Assembly: GCF_025421715.1 (NCBI RefSeq)
Contig: NZ_JAOEFC010000003.1
Coordinates: 124,001 to 188,000, forward strand
DNA length: 64,000 nucleotides
Reading direction: 5' to 3'
From: Microbacterium festucae
Lineage (GTDB): Bacteria > Actinomycetota > Actinomycetes > Actinomycetales > Microbacteriaceae
Shown here: in pieces, positions 34,344-42,924 of the stretch
How positions within the stretch are numbered: position 1 is the first letter of the stretch
Layout: every line of letters begins with the position of its first letter
Position numbers and translations under genes: made by a program
The notes under the pieces: model-generated
The model's input: the letters and a program-made list of their open reading frames with translations, nothing else
Told to the model about the DNA's origin: nothing
Database searches by the model: none

Positions 34344-34417
34344 GGCAGGGTAGCTCAGTTGGTGAGAGCGCACGACTCATAATCGTGAGGTCGCGGGTTC
34401 AAGCCCCGCTCCTGCTA
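34344..34417 (+). tRNA. tRNA-Met (anticodon CAU)
   Basis: Acceptor GGCAGGG pairs with TCCTGCT (two G-U pairs); anticodon CAT (34378-34380) in the stem CACGA/TCGTG; T-loop GTTCAAGCC. The ordinary paired first base supports elongator rather than initiator tRNA. CCA is not encoded. Confidence 0.95.
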
Positions 34418-34423
34418 CAGATC

Positions 34424-34451
34424 AAATCCTCGGCATCGCCGGGGATTTTTT
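34424..34451 (+). terminator. Terminator after the tRNA pair
   Basis: AAATCC-CGGC pairs with GCCG-GGATTT around ATC, followed by a run of T. Confidence 0.8.
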
Positions 34452-34599
34452 CGTTTCCTGGGTGGGTCTGTTGCCGGGTGTCCGGCGCGGGCTGCCCGTC
34501 CCTGGATCACATCGTCGCGGGGCGCGCAAGGCACTGCGGAACGCGGGGACCGCGTGGTGGACTGTCGTTCCATCGTCCCCACGACCCTCGGAGCACGCC

Positions 34600-34839
34600 A
34601 TGACCGATCCGTTCCCCGGCGCCCCCTCTCCCGCGCCCGGCGCCCCGACGCCCCCGGCTCAGACCCCGCCCGGCGAGATCCCGCCCGGGCCCGACCCGGC
34701 CGTCCCCGACGAGACCCCGCCGGGCCCTGCCGTGCCGTCGACACCCGGCGAGCCGATGCCCGCCCACCCCGAAGAGCCGCTGGCTCCCACCCCCGAAGAG
34801 CCGCTCGCCCCGAGCCCCGACTTCTCCGCCCCGGCCTGA
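34600..34839 (+). CDS. Small Pro-rich protein (79 aa)
   Basis: About a third of residues are proline, with repeated PxEEPLAP and PTPPA-like units; the product is predicted to be disordered and soluble. GGAG lies six bases before ATG 34600. No family recognised. Similar short Pro-rich frames arise by chance in GC-rich DNA, so this is tentative. It is convergent with the nuclease gene. Confidence 0.45.
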   Translation: MTDPFPGAPSPAPGAPTPPAQTPPGEIPPGPDPAVPDETPPGPAVPSTPGEPMPAHPEEPLAPTPEEPLAPSPDFSAPA

Positions 34840-34852
34840 CCCGGACAGCCGG

Positions 34853-35662
34853 TCACCAGCGCACGCTCTGCAAGGGCCGCAGCAGCGGCGGGATGCCGAC
34901 GGCACCGGCATCCGTCGGCGCCTCCCAGCCCGCATAGGCCGAGAAGTCGACCCCCGTCGCCGCGGTCAGCCGCGCCAACGGGTAGCGGTAGGTGCGCCAG
35001 CGCTCGTCGGGGAAGGCCCCGGGGCCGAGGTCGTCGAGCGACTGGCGCAGCAAAAAGGCCTGGGCGCGCGGGCGCCCCGACAGGCTGTAGACGAACATCT
35101 TCCAGAACGCGGTCGGGATCGCGGCGCCCCGGTAGGCGGGGTCGGCGTCGGTGAACAGCGGACCGCCGAACACGCTGATGCGCTGACGGTCGAGCGTCGC
35201 CAGAGCCAGCAGATCGTCTTCGAGCCTGCCCCACAGCCCGCCGCGTGACGCCTGATTGAAGTCGTTCATCTGCGGGGTGATGTTGGTGAAGAAGAACGAG
35301 TCGCGGTTGGCCTGCGCGGCCGCCTCGCCCCACAGCAGATCGGCGCGACGGGCGACGTGCCCGCGGTCGAGGTCGTTGCGGGCGTAGAGCTCGTCGCCCC
35401 ACTGCCCGTCGGCCGGCACCCGCGGATCGAGGCGGAACGGGATGCCCGCGCGCGAGATCGTGTCGCCCGAGACGATCGTCGGGCCGTCGATGTTCCACGC
35501 CACCACCCGGGCCATCCGCCGCTCCCGGCTGAGGGCCAGCGAGAAGTGGGCGTAGTCGAGCCAGGGGGTGCCGTCGATGCGGCGCGTGTCGTCGTCGGCG
35601 GCGCCGGTGAAGCCCGGCAACGGCGTGGTCTCGGAGAGGAAGGTCGCGTCGAATCCGGTCAT
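34853..35662 (-). CDS. DNA/RNA non-specific endonuclease (NucA type)
   Basis: A 269-aa beta-beta-alpha-metal nuclease. The catalytic His sits in LDRGHVARR (near residue 100) and the metal-binding Asn in NITPQMNDFNQ. There is no signal peptide, which is unusual for extracellular NucA-type enzymes; it might act inside the cell, leave by another route, or be a predicted start error. ATG 35662 fits the family. Monocistronic. Confidence 0.9.
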   Translation of the reverse strand: MTGFDATFLSETTPLPGFTGAADDDTRRIDGTPWLDYAHFSLALSRERRMARVVAWNIDGPTIVSGDTISRAGIPFRLDPRVPADGQWGDELYARNDLDRGHVARRADLLWGEAAAQANRDSFFFTNITPQMNDFNQASRGGLWGRLEDDLLALATLDRQRISVFGGPLFTDADPAYRGAAIPTAFWKMFVYSLSGRPRAQAFLLRQSLDDLGPGAFPDERWRTYRYPLARLTAATGVDFSAYAGWEAPTDAGAVGIPPLLRPLQSVRW

Positions 35663-35820
35663 ACCGGCACGCTACGGGGCGTCGCCGACACGGGCGGGTG
35701 CGGCGCCGTGCGTCGCGGATGCTTGCCCCCGTGGCATCCGCTCTGGTATCTCTGGTTCATTGAGGCGGGGGCCTCGACGCGGGATGTGGGATCCCGCACG
35801 ATCGATCTCTGGGGTTGTCG

Positions 35821-36057
35821 ATGAGTACGCTCACGCTCGTTCCTGCTGTGTACCGCTGTCCCGACCACGACAATGTCGAGGTCATCACCGCCCGCGTGCT
35901 CGAGCGCGTCGGCCGCGAGGCGCTGGTGCGCGCCGACGTGGGCCGCGCCCCGTTCCGCGTGAGCGTCACCTGCCCCGGGCGCCGGGGAGATGACAGCACC
36001 GCGCACACCCGCGTGTGCGAGGGCACGTGGGAGAGCGCGCTGCAGCACGCCTCCTGA
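35821..36057 (+). CDS. Hypothetical protein (78 aa)
   Basis: A small soluble protein with no recognised family; two Cys (YRCPDHD, VTCPG) and a third in RVCEGTW could bind metal. No strong ribosome site. Codon use is strongly GC-biased at third positions, as in real genes here. Single gene between the nuclease and exporter loci. Confidence 0.55.
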   Translation: MSTLTLVPAVYRCPDHDNVEVITARVLERVGREALVRADVGRAPFRVSVTCPGRRGDDSTAHTRVCEGTWESALQHAS

Positions 36058-36088
36058 CAGGGGCGCCGGCCTCGGCGCGGGCGGCCCG

Positions 36089-36117
36089 CTGACGATGTCG
36101 GCGGCGGCGGATACGAT
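36089..36117 (+). promoter_or_regulatory. Putative promoter of the ABC exporter operon
   Basis: CTGACG, 17-base spacer, TACGAT (36112-36117), giving a short 5' leader with GGAG before the ATG at 36156. Confidence 0.55.
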
Positions 36118-36155
36118 GAACCGTTCCCTCTGAGCGGTGTGATCGGAGATGCCCC

Positions 36156-37883
36156 ATGCTCGGAAAGCTCCTCGTTCGCTATCTCAAGCCCCATCTCGGG
36201 CTGCTGATCGGCGTGCTGGTCTTCCAATTCGCCTCAGCGATGGCCTCGCTGTACCTTCCGCGACTGAACGCCGAGATCATCGACAAGGGCGTCGCCACCG
36301 GCGACACCGCGTTCATCTGGTCGCAGGGCGTGACGATGCTCGCCATCGCGTTCGGCCAGATCGTCGCGTCGATCATCGCCACCTACTTCGCCGCGAAGGC
36401 GGCGATGGGCATGGGCCGTGACATCCGCCGCGACGTCTACGGCAAGGTCAGCGGGTTCTCCGAGCGCGAGGTGTCGCGATTCGGCCCTGGCACGCTCATC
36501 ACCCGCAACACCAACGACGTGCAGCAGGTGCAGATGCTCGCGATGATGGGCGCGACCATGCTCGTCACCGCACCGCTGCTGGCCATCGGCGGCGTGATCA
36601 TGGCCGTCCAGCAAGACGTCGGGCTCAGCTGGCTCATCGCCGTGTCGGTGCCCGCGCTGCTGGTGGTCGCCGTGATCATCGTGGCGCGCATGGTGCCGCT
36701 GTTCCGCAGCTACCAGACCAAGCTCGACAACGTGAACCGCATCATGCGCGAGCAGCTCACCGGCGTGCGCGTCGTGCGCGCCTTCGTGCGCGAGCGCATC
36801 GAAGAGGGCCGCTTCCGCGTCGCCAACACCGACATCATGGTCGTCGGCCGCAAGGTGGGCTCGCTGTTCGTGCTCATGTTCCCGCTCGCGATGCTGGTGC
36901 TCAACGTCACCGTCGTGGGCGTCATCTGGTTCGGCGGCATCCAGGTCGATGCCGGCAATGTCGAGATCGGCACGCTGTTCGCCTTCATGCAGTACGTCGG
37001 CCAGATCCTCATGGGTGTGCTCATGGCCACCTTCATGACGATCATGATCCCGCGGGCCGCGGTGTCGGCCGACCGCATCGGCGAGGTGCTCGACTCCGAC
37101 GACGCCCTCGAGCGCCCCGCGCAGCCGATCACCACGTTCCCCGCCCCCGGCACCGTCGAGTTCGACGACGTGAGCTTCACCTACCCGGGCGCCGACGCGC
37201 CGGTGCTGCAGGGCATCACGTTCACCGCGGCCCCCGGCGAGACCGTCGCCGTGGTGGGCTCGACCGGTTCGGGCAAGACGACGCTCGTCTCGCTCATCCC
37301 GCGCCTGTTCGACGTCACCGGCGGCGCCGTGCGCGTCGCGGGCGTCGACGTGCGCCAGGCCGACCTCGACGGGCTCTGGCAGGGCATCGGATTCGTGCCG
37401 CAGAAGGCGTTCCTGTTCACCGGCACCGTGGCCTCGAACCTGCGGTTCGGGCGAGAGGATGCCACCGACGACGAGCTCTGGCACGCCCTGGCCATCGCGC
37501 AGGGGCGCGACTTCGTCAGCGAGATGGAGGGCGGGCTCGGCGGCCGCATCGCCCAGGGCGGCACCAACGTGTCGGGCGGGCAGCGCCAGCGCCTGTCGAT
37601 CGCGCGGGCCATCGTGCGCCGGCCCGACATCCTCGTGTTCGACGACTCGTTCTCGGCGCTCGACCTCACCACCGACGCGCGACTGCGTCAGGCGCTGTGG
37701 CGGGAGCTTCCCGCGGTGACGAAGATCGTCGTCGCCCAGCGCATCTCCACCGTCACCGAAGCCGACCGGATCGTCGTGCTCGACGACGGCCGCATGGTCG
37801 GGCTCGGCACGCACGCCGAACTGCTCGCCACGAATGAGACGTATCGCGAGATCGTCGAGTCGCAGCTGGGAGTCGACGCATGA
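36156..37883 (+). CDS. ABC exporter subunit with degenerate nucleotide site
   Basis: A 575-aa membrane-ATPase half transporter: six membrane segments (~15-310), then the nucleotide domain with Walker A GSTGSGKTT (~367) and signature VSGGQRQR (~471). The Walker B is followed by Asp instead of catalytic Glu (LVFDDSFSALD), and the H-loop His is Gln (IVVAQRIST). These are the substitutions of the inactive half in heterodimeric exporters such as BmrC or TM287. It overlaps the partner gene by four bases. Likely exports drugs, lipids or peptides; the cargo is unknown. Confidence 0.94.
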   Translation: MLGKLLVRYLKPHLGLLIGVLVFQFASAMASLYLPRLNAEIIDKGVATGDTAFIWSQGVTMLAIAFGQIVASIIATYFAAKAAMGMGRDIRRDVYGKVSGFSEREVSRFGPGTLITRNTNDVQQVQMLAMMGATMLVTAPLLAIGGVIMAVQQDVGLSWLIAVSVPALLVVAVIIVARMVPLFRSYQTKLDNVNRIMREQLTGVRVVRAFVRERIEEGRFRVANTDIMVVGRKVGSLFVLMFPLAMLVLNVTVVGVIWFGGIQVDAGNVEIGTLFAFMQYVGQILMGVLMATFMTIMIPRAAVSADRIGEVLDSDDALERPAQPITTFPAPGTVEFDDVSFTYPGADAPVLQGITFTAAPGETVAVVGSTGSGKTTLVSLIPRLFDVTGGAVRVAGVDVRQADLDGLWQGIGFVPQKAFLFTGTVASNLRFGREDATDDELWHALAIAQGRDFVSEMEGGLGGRIAQGGTNVSGGQRQRLSIARAIVRRPDILVFDDSFSALDLTTDARLRQALWRELPAVTKIVVAQRISTVTEADRIVVLDDGRMVGLGTHAELLATNETYREIVESQLGVDA

Positions 37884-40015
37884 GCACCCTCAACACCACC
37901 GAAGAGCTGACCGAAGAGGAGCGGCTCGAACTCGAGCTCGCCGAGCAGGCGCGGCAGAACTCGGGCGACTGGGACAGCGTCGCCCCCGGCAAGGCCGCCA
38001 ACTTCGGCCCCAGCTTCCGCCGCATGATCGGTCTGCTGCGGCCCCACGCCGTCGCGTTCGGGTTCGTCTCGCTGCTGGGCGCGATCGGCGTCGTGCTCGC
38101 CGTCATCGCCCCCAAGGTGCTCGGCGAGGCCACGAACATCATCTTCGAGGGCGTCGTCTCCGCCTCCCTCGGCGACACCTTCCCCGCCGGCACCTCGCAG
38201 GCCGACGTGGTCGCGGCGCTGCAGGCCGCGGGCCAGACCGACATCGCCAACATGGTCTCGGCGATGCCGAACTTCCAGGTCGGCGCCGGCGTCGACTTCG
38301 AGCGGCTGCGCTGGGTCGTGGTCGCCGTTCTCGCGATCTACGTGGTCTCGGCCGTGCTCACCTGGCTGCAGGGCTACGTCATCAACATCATCATGGTGCG
38401 CACGATGTGGCGCCTGCGCGAAGACGTCGAGTCGAAGATCAACCGCCTGCCGCTGGCCTACTTCGACCGCGTGCAGCGCGGTGAGCTCATCTCCCGCGTC
38501 ACCAACGACATCGACAACATCACCCAGACGATGCAGCAGTCGCTGTCCACGGCGCTGACCAACGTGCTCACCGTCGTCGGCGTGCTCATCATGATGTTCT
38601 CGATCTCGTGGCAGCTCGCGATCGTCGCCCTCGTGGCGCTGCCGCTGATGGGTGTCATCTTCGGCATCATCGGGCCGCGGTCGCAGAAGGCGTTCCAGAT
38701 CCAGTGGCGCAAGGTCGGGCGCCTCAACGCCCGCGTCGAGGAGTCGTTCTCCGGTCACGCGCTCGTGCGCGTCTACGGTCGCGAGCGCGACATGGCCGAC
38801 AAGTTCGCCGTCGAGAACGACGAACTCTACGACGCCGCGTTCAAGGCCCAGTTCCTGTCGGGCATGATCATGCCGGGCATGATGTTCATCGGAAACCTCA
38901 CCTACGTCGGCATCGCCGTGCTGGGCGGGCTCATGGTCGCCTCCGGCCAGCTGCGCCTTGGCGATGTGCAGGCCTTCATCCAGTACTCGCAGCAGTTCAC
39001 CCAGCCCCTCAGTGAGCTGGGCGGCATGGCCGCGGTCGTGCAGTCGGGCACCGCCTCGGCCGAGCGGGTGTTCGAGCTTCTCGACGAAGACGAGCAAGAC
39101 CCGGATGCCGGTGACGCACCCGCGATCGCCGGCGGCTCGGGCGTCATCGAGTTCGAGCACGTGCGCTTCGCCTACACCCCCGACCGACCGCTCATCTCCG
39201 ACCTGTCGTTCCGGGTCGAGCCCGGTCAGACGGTGGCCATCGTCGGCCCGACCGGCGCGGGCAAGACCACGCTGGTCAACCTGCTCATGCGGTTCTACGA
39301 ACTCGACGGCGGTCGCATCCTGCTCGACGGGCAAGACATCGCCGAGCTCACCCGCGACGACGTGCGTGCGCGCACCGGCATGGTGCTGCAGGATCCGTGG
39401 CTGTTCGCCGGGTCGATCCGCGAGAACATCCGCTACGGCCGCGAGTCGGCCACCGACGACGAGATCGTCGCCGCCGCCGTCGCCACCCGCGTCGACCGGT
39501 TCGTGCACTCGCTGCCCGAGGGCTACGACACCGTCCTCGACGAAGAGGCCTCCAACGTCTCGGCCGGTGAGAAGCAGCTGATCACCATCGCCCGCGCGTT
39601 CGTCGCGCAGCCGAGCGTGCTCATCCTCGACGAGGCGACGAGCTCCGTCGACACCCGCACCGAGCTGCTGCTGCAGCACGCCATGTCGGCGCTGCGCGAA
39701 GGCCGCACCTCGTTCGTCATCGCGCACCGCCTGTCCACCATCCGCGACGCCGACCTCATCCTGGTGATGGAGCACGGCGACATCGTCGAGAAGGGCACCC
39801 ACGACGAGCTGATCGCGGCGGAGGGCGCCTACTGGCGCCTCTACCGCTCGCAGTTCGAGCAGGCCGCCACCGACGGTGCGGCTGCGGTCGACGGCGCGGT
39901 GCCTGTCGACGGTGCGGAAGAGACCGACACGACGGATGCCGCGGCCAACGCGGCGCCGGCCGATGCGGCATCCGTGCGTTCTGCTGACGCGGACGCGTCG
40001 GAGTCGACCCGGTGA
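37880..40015 (+). CDS. ABC exporter subunit with canonical catalytic residues
   Basis: A 711-aa partner half transporter. The membrane domain (~55-400) has a ~50-residue insert between segments 1 and 2 (GVVSASLGDTFPAGTSQADV region), as seen in second subunits of such heterodimers. Walker A GPTGAGKTT (~455), Walker B ILDEATSSVD with the catalytic Glu, and the H-loop AHRLST are normal, but the signature is VSAGEKQL rather than SGGQ. This pairs correctly with the degenerate site of the upstream subunit. A ~60-residue acidic Ala-rich tail follows. Operon with the genes on both sides. Confidence 0.94.
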   Translation: MSTLNTTEELTEEERLELELAEQARQNSGDWDSVAPGKAANFGPSFRRMIGLLRPHAVAFGFVSLLGAIGVVLAVIAPKVLGEATNIIFEGVVSASLGDTFPAGTSQADVVAALQAAGQTDIANMVSAMPNFQVGAGVDFERLRWVVVAVLAIYVVSAVLTWLQGYVINIIMVRTMWRLREDVESKINRLPLAYFDRVQRGELISRVTNDIDNITQTMQQSLSTALTNVLTVVGVLIMMFSISWQLAIVALVALPLMGVIFGIIGPRSQKAFQIQWRKVGRLNARVEESFSGHALVRVYGRERDMADKFAVENDELYDAAFKAQFLSGMIMPGMMFIGNLTYVGIAVLGGLMVASGQLRLGDVQAFIQYSQQFTQPLSELGGMAAVVQSGTASAERVFELLDEDEQDPDAGDAPAIAGGSGVIEFEHVRFAYTPDRPLISDLSFRVEPGQTVAIVGPTGAGKTTLVNLLMRFYELDGGRILLDGQDIAELTRDDVRARTGMVLQDPWLFAGSIRENIRYGRESATDDEIVAAAVATRVDRFVHSLPEGYDTVLDEEASNVSAGEKQLITIARAFVAQPSVLILDEATSSVDTRTELLLQHAMSALREGRTSFVIAHRLSTIRDADLILVMEHGDIVEKGTHDELIAAEGAYWRLYRSQFEQAATDGAAAVDGAVPVDGAEETDTTDAAANAAPADAASVRSADADASESTR

Positions 40016-40815
40016 GCGGCGCGACACAGCGCGCCGCGCGCACGCCCCGGTTCATCCTGTCGTGCGTGGGCATCGGCCTCGCGGCGGGTCTGCTGTCGGG
40101 CCTGTTCGGCGTCGGCGGCGGCACGGTCATCGTGCCGCTGCTGGTGCTGCTGCTCGCCTTCGACCAGCGTCTGGCCGCCGGCACGTCGCTGGCCGCGATC
40201 GTGCCCACCGCCGCCGTCGGCGTGATCTCCTACGCCGTGCACGGGTCGGTCGCCTGGATCCCCGCCGTCATCCTCGCCGTCGGCGCGGTGATCGGCGCCC
40301 AGATCGGCACCTGGCTGCTGGCCAAGCTGCCGCAGAGCCTGCTGCGCTGGGGTTTCGTCGGGTTCCTCGTCATCGTCATCGTGATGCTGTTCGTGGTCGT
40401 CCCCGAGCGCGGCGAGGGCATCCCCCTCACCTGGTGGTCGGGCGCGGGGCTGCTGGTGCTCGGCCTGTTCACCGGTGTGATGGCGGGCCTGCTCGGCGTC
40501 GGCGGCGGCGTGATCGTGGTGCCCGCCCTGATGATCCTGTTCGGGTCGGACGACCTCATCGCCAAGGGCACCTCGCTGCTCATGATGATCCCCACCGCCA
40601 TCTCGGGCACCATCGGCAACCTGCGCCGCGGCAACGTCGACCTGCTGGCCGCCGCGTGCATCGGCGTCGCCGCGTGCACCACCACCGCCGTCGGCGCGTG
40701 GATCGCGACGCTGCTCACCCCGCTGGTGGCCAACATCCTGTTCGCCGCGTTCATGACCTTCATCGCCGTGCAGATGTCGGTGAAGGCCATCCGCCAGCGC
40801 CGCAAGGAGTCCTGA
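40012..40815 (+). CDS. TauE/SafE family membrane transporter
   Basis: A 267-aa protein with about eight membrane segments and the duplicated glycine-rich motif LLSGLFGVGGGTVIVPLL / LLGVGGGVIVVPALMILFG typical of TauE/SafE proteins, which move sulfite, sulfonates or organic anions. GTG 40012 overlaps the exporter stop (GTGA), so it is the third gene of that operon. Its substrate and its link with the exporter are unknown. Confidence 0.92.
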   Translation: MSGATQRAARTPRFILSCVGIGLAAGLLSGLFGVGGGTVIVPLLVLLLAFDQRLAAGTSLAAIVPTAAVGVISYAVHGSVAWIPAVILAVGAVIGAQIGTWLLAKLPQSLLRWGFVGFLVIVIVMLFVVVPERGEGIPLTWWSGAGLLVLGLFTGVMAGLLGVGGGVIVVPALMILFGSDDLIAKGTSLLMMIPTAISGTIGNLRRGNVDLLAAACIGVAACTTTAVGAWIATLLTPLVANILFAAFMTFIAVQMSVKAIRQRRKES

Positions 40816-40822
40816 GCGCCGA

Positions 40823-40850
40823 CCCGTGCCGGCCGGCCCGGCGGCACGGG
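40823..40850 (+). terminator. Terminator after the exporter/TauE operon
   Basis: CCCGTGCCG (40823-40831) pairs with CGGCACGGG (40842-40850), eight bases after the stop. Confidence 0.6.
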
Positions 40851-40875
40851 CCGACCCCCTCGGTAGGATGGAGGG

Positions 40876-41322
40876 GTGTCCGTGAACCCCGAGCTGGTCG
40901 GCCGAGAGTTTCCGCCGACCGCCCCCTACCTCGTCGGGCGTGAGAAGGTGCGCGAGTTCGCGCGCGCCGTGCTCGCGACCGATCCGCAGCACACCGACCC
41001 GGCGGCCGCGCAGGCCCTCGGCTACGCCGACGTGGTGGCCCCGCCCACCTTCGCGATGGTCGTGCAAGACCTCACGCTGCAGCAGCTGCTCGCCGAGCCC
41101 GACTCCGGCATCGCGCTGGAGCGCACCGTGCACGCCGAGCAGCGGTTCCGCTACTCGCGGCCCATCGTCGCGGGGGATGAGCTGGTCGCGCAGCTGCGCG
41201 TCACCGGCATCCGCCCGTTCGGGAAGGGCGCCATGGTCACCAGCGAGGCCGAGGTGGCAGACGCCGCCGGCGCGCACGTCGTCACCGCCACGTCGGTGCT
41301 GCTGATCGGAGGCGAGGAATGA
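40876..41322 (+). CDS. MaoC-like dehydratase, N-terminal (HadA-type) subunit
   Basis: A 148-aa hot-dog protein of the HadA/FAS1-dehydratase type (REFPPTAPYLVGREKVREFARAV, VVAPPTFAMVV), lacking the catalytic Asp/His and expected to pair with the active subunit just downstream. Two starts compete: GTG 40876, six bases after TAGGAT (leaderless), or GTG 40882, seven bases after GGAGGG. It overlaps the next gene by four bases and heads a MaoC-MaoC-murB cluster typical of actinobacteria. Confidence 0.9.
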   Translation: MSVNPELVGREFPPTAPYLVGREKVREFARAVLATDPQHTDPAAAQALGYADVVAPPTFAMVVQDLTLQQLLAEPDSGIALERTVHAEQRFRYSRPIVAGDELVAQLRVTGIRPFGKGAMVTSEAEVADAAGAHVVTATSVLLIGGEE

Positions 41323-41720
41323 CCGCGATCGAGATCGGCACCGTCGTCGCCGAACGCACCGTGCACCTCACCCGCGAATCGCTCGTGCGCTACGCCGGCG
41401 CCTCGGGCGACTTCAACCCCATCCACTACCGCGACGACGTCGCCACCCGCGTCGGGCTGCCCGGGGTGCTCGCCCACGGCATGCTGACCATGGGCCTGGC
41501 CGTCGAGACGATCGTCGAGTGGCTCGGCGATGCGGGCCGCATCCTCGAGTACGGCGTGCGGTTCACTCGCCCCGTGGTCGTCGACGCCGAGGCCGGTGCC
41601 GACGTCACCGTGGTCGCCAAGGTCGGCGCCGCCGACGACGAGACGCTGCGCATCGACCTCACCGTCAGCAGCGGCGAGACCACCGTTCTCGGAAAGGCGC
41701 AGGTGCGCGTCCGCGCCTGA
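41319..41720 (+). CDS. MaoC-like dehydratase, catalytic (HadB-type) subunit
   Basis: A 133-aa hot-dog hydratase with the catalytic pair Asp31 and His36 in SGDFNPIHY. It should dehydrate 3-hydroxyacyl thioesters together with the upstream HadA-like subunit, in fatty-acid or related acyl-chain synthesis. The ATG overlaps the preceding stop. murB follows after four bases, so the three are probably co-transcribed. Confidence 0.92.
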   Translation: MTAIEIGTVVAERTVHLTRESLVRYAGASGDFNPIHYRDDVATRVGLPGVLAHGMLTMGLAVETIVEWLGDAGRILEYGVRFTRPVVVDAEAGADVTVVAKVGAADDETLRIDLTVSSGETTVLGKAQVRVRA

Positions 41721-41724
41721 CCGC

Positions 41725-42861
41725 ATGCCCGAGATCGCCCCCGTCCCGCTGTCGCGGCTGACCACCCTGCGCGCCGGTGGTGCGCCCACCCGACTCGTCG
41801 AAGCCCGCACCACCGCCGAGCTCGTCGACACGCTGCGTGAGCTGTGGGCCACCGGCGAGCCGTGGCTCGTGGTCGGCGGCGGCTCCAACCTGCTCGTCGG
41901 CGACGAGCCGTTCGACGGCACCGTCGTGCTCGTGCGCACCGAGGGCATCGAGCAGCTGCCCTCACCGCACGAGGGGCGCACCCGCCTGCGGGTGCAGGCC
42001 GGCCACAACTGGGACGCGCTGGTCGAATACGCCGTGACCGCGGGACTGTCGGGCATCGTCGCGATGTCGGGCATCCCCGGCACCGTGGGCGCGGCGCCCG
42101 TGCAGAACGTCGGCGCCTACGGGCAGGAGATCGTGCAGACCCTCGTCGAGGTCGACTTCCTCGACGAAGACACCGGCGAGGTGTCCACCGTGCCCGCCGC
42201 CGACCTGGGCCTGGGCTTTCGCACCTCGGTGCTGAAGAACCACTACGGGTCGGTCGCCGAGCGCCGCGGCGTGATCTTGTCGGTCACCCTCGACCTGCGG
42301 GTCGTGGGACACGGCGAGTACCTCCTGCAGAGCGCGCAGCTGCGCACCGCCCTCGGCGTCGAGGCCGGTCAGCCCGTCACCCTGCGCTGGGTGCGCGAGA
42401 CGGTGCTGGCCACCCGTGCCCGCAAGGGCATGGTGCTCGACGACGCCGACCCCGACACCCACAGCGCCGGATCGTTCTTCCAGAACGCGGTGGTGTCGGC
42501 ATCCTTCGCGCGCACGCTGCCCGAGGCCTGCCCCCGCTGGCCCGTCGCGCCCGACCTCGACCCGGTCACGGTGATCCCGCTCGACCGGTACGACGGGGTC
42601 GTGCCGCCGCCCGCGCAGGGATCGCCCGACGTCAAGGTCAGCGCCGCGTGGCTGATCGAGCACTCCGGACTGCGCAAGGGGTTCGCGCTGCCGCGCTCGC
42701 GCGCCGCACTGTCGACCAAGCACGCCCTCGCCCTCACCAACCGCGGCGACGCGACGGCCGCCGAGCTCGCCGAGCTGGCCCGCTTCATCCAGGGCCGCGT
42801 GCAGTCGGAGTTCGGCCTGATCCTGCAGCCCGAGCCCGTCCTCGTCAACGTCGAGCTCTGA
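41725..42861 (+). CDS. murB: UDP-N-acetylmuramate dehydrogenase
   Basis: A 378-aa FAD enzyme that reduces UDP-GlcNAc-enolpyruvate to UDP-MurNAc, the second step of peptidoglycan precursor synthesis. FAD-binding motif GGGSNLLVGDEPF (~51-63), the GIPGTVGAAPVQNVGAYGQEI segment, the catalytic Ser in AGSFFQN and the C-terminal Glu in PEPVLVNVEL are all present. Length is typical of actinobacterial MurB. The start ATG 41725 lies four bases past the MaoC stop. Confidence 0.96.
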   Translation: MPEIAPVPLSRLTTLRAGGAPTRLVEARTTAELVDTLRELWATGEPWLVVGGGSNLLVGDEPFDGTVVLVRTEGIEQLPSPHEGRTRLRVQAGHNWDALVEYAVTAGLSGIVAMSGIPGTVGAAPVQNVGAYGQEIVQTLVEVDFLDEDTGEVSTVPAADLGLGFRTSVLKNHYGSVAERRGVILSVTLDLRVVGHGEYLLQSAQLRTALGVEAGQPVTLRWVRETVLATRARKGMVLDDADPDTHSAGSFFQNAVVSASFARTLPEACPRWPVAPDLDPVTVIPLDRYDGVVPPPAQGSPDVKVSAAWLIEHSGLRKGFALPRSRAALSTKHALALTNRGDATAAELAELARFIQGRVQSEFGLILQPEPVLVNVEL

Positions 42862-42871
42862 CCCGCTCCGG

Positions 42872-42897
42872 CGCGCGCCGGCGCCGCGCGGCGCGCG
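42872..42897. terminator. GC-rich hairpin between convergent murB and aminotransferase
   Basis: CGCGCGCC (42872-42879) pairs with GGCGCGCG (42890-42897). Placement between two stop codons supports a terminator, but alternative pairings exist in this GC-rich stretch. Confidence 0.5.
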
Positions 42898-42924
42898 TGC
42901 GCCGGGCGGCCCGGGAGCCCCGGG

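Noticed and set aside
34248-34417. tRNA-Thr/tRNA-Met pair as an integration site
   Set aside because: No partial tRNA copy, integrase or foreign-looking segment lies beside the tRNAs; flanking genes look like core genes.
36234-40027. Long antisense frames (526 and 779 codons) opposite the ABC exporter genes
   Set aside because: Their translations are His/Asp/Arg-rich shadows of the exporter codons with no family features.
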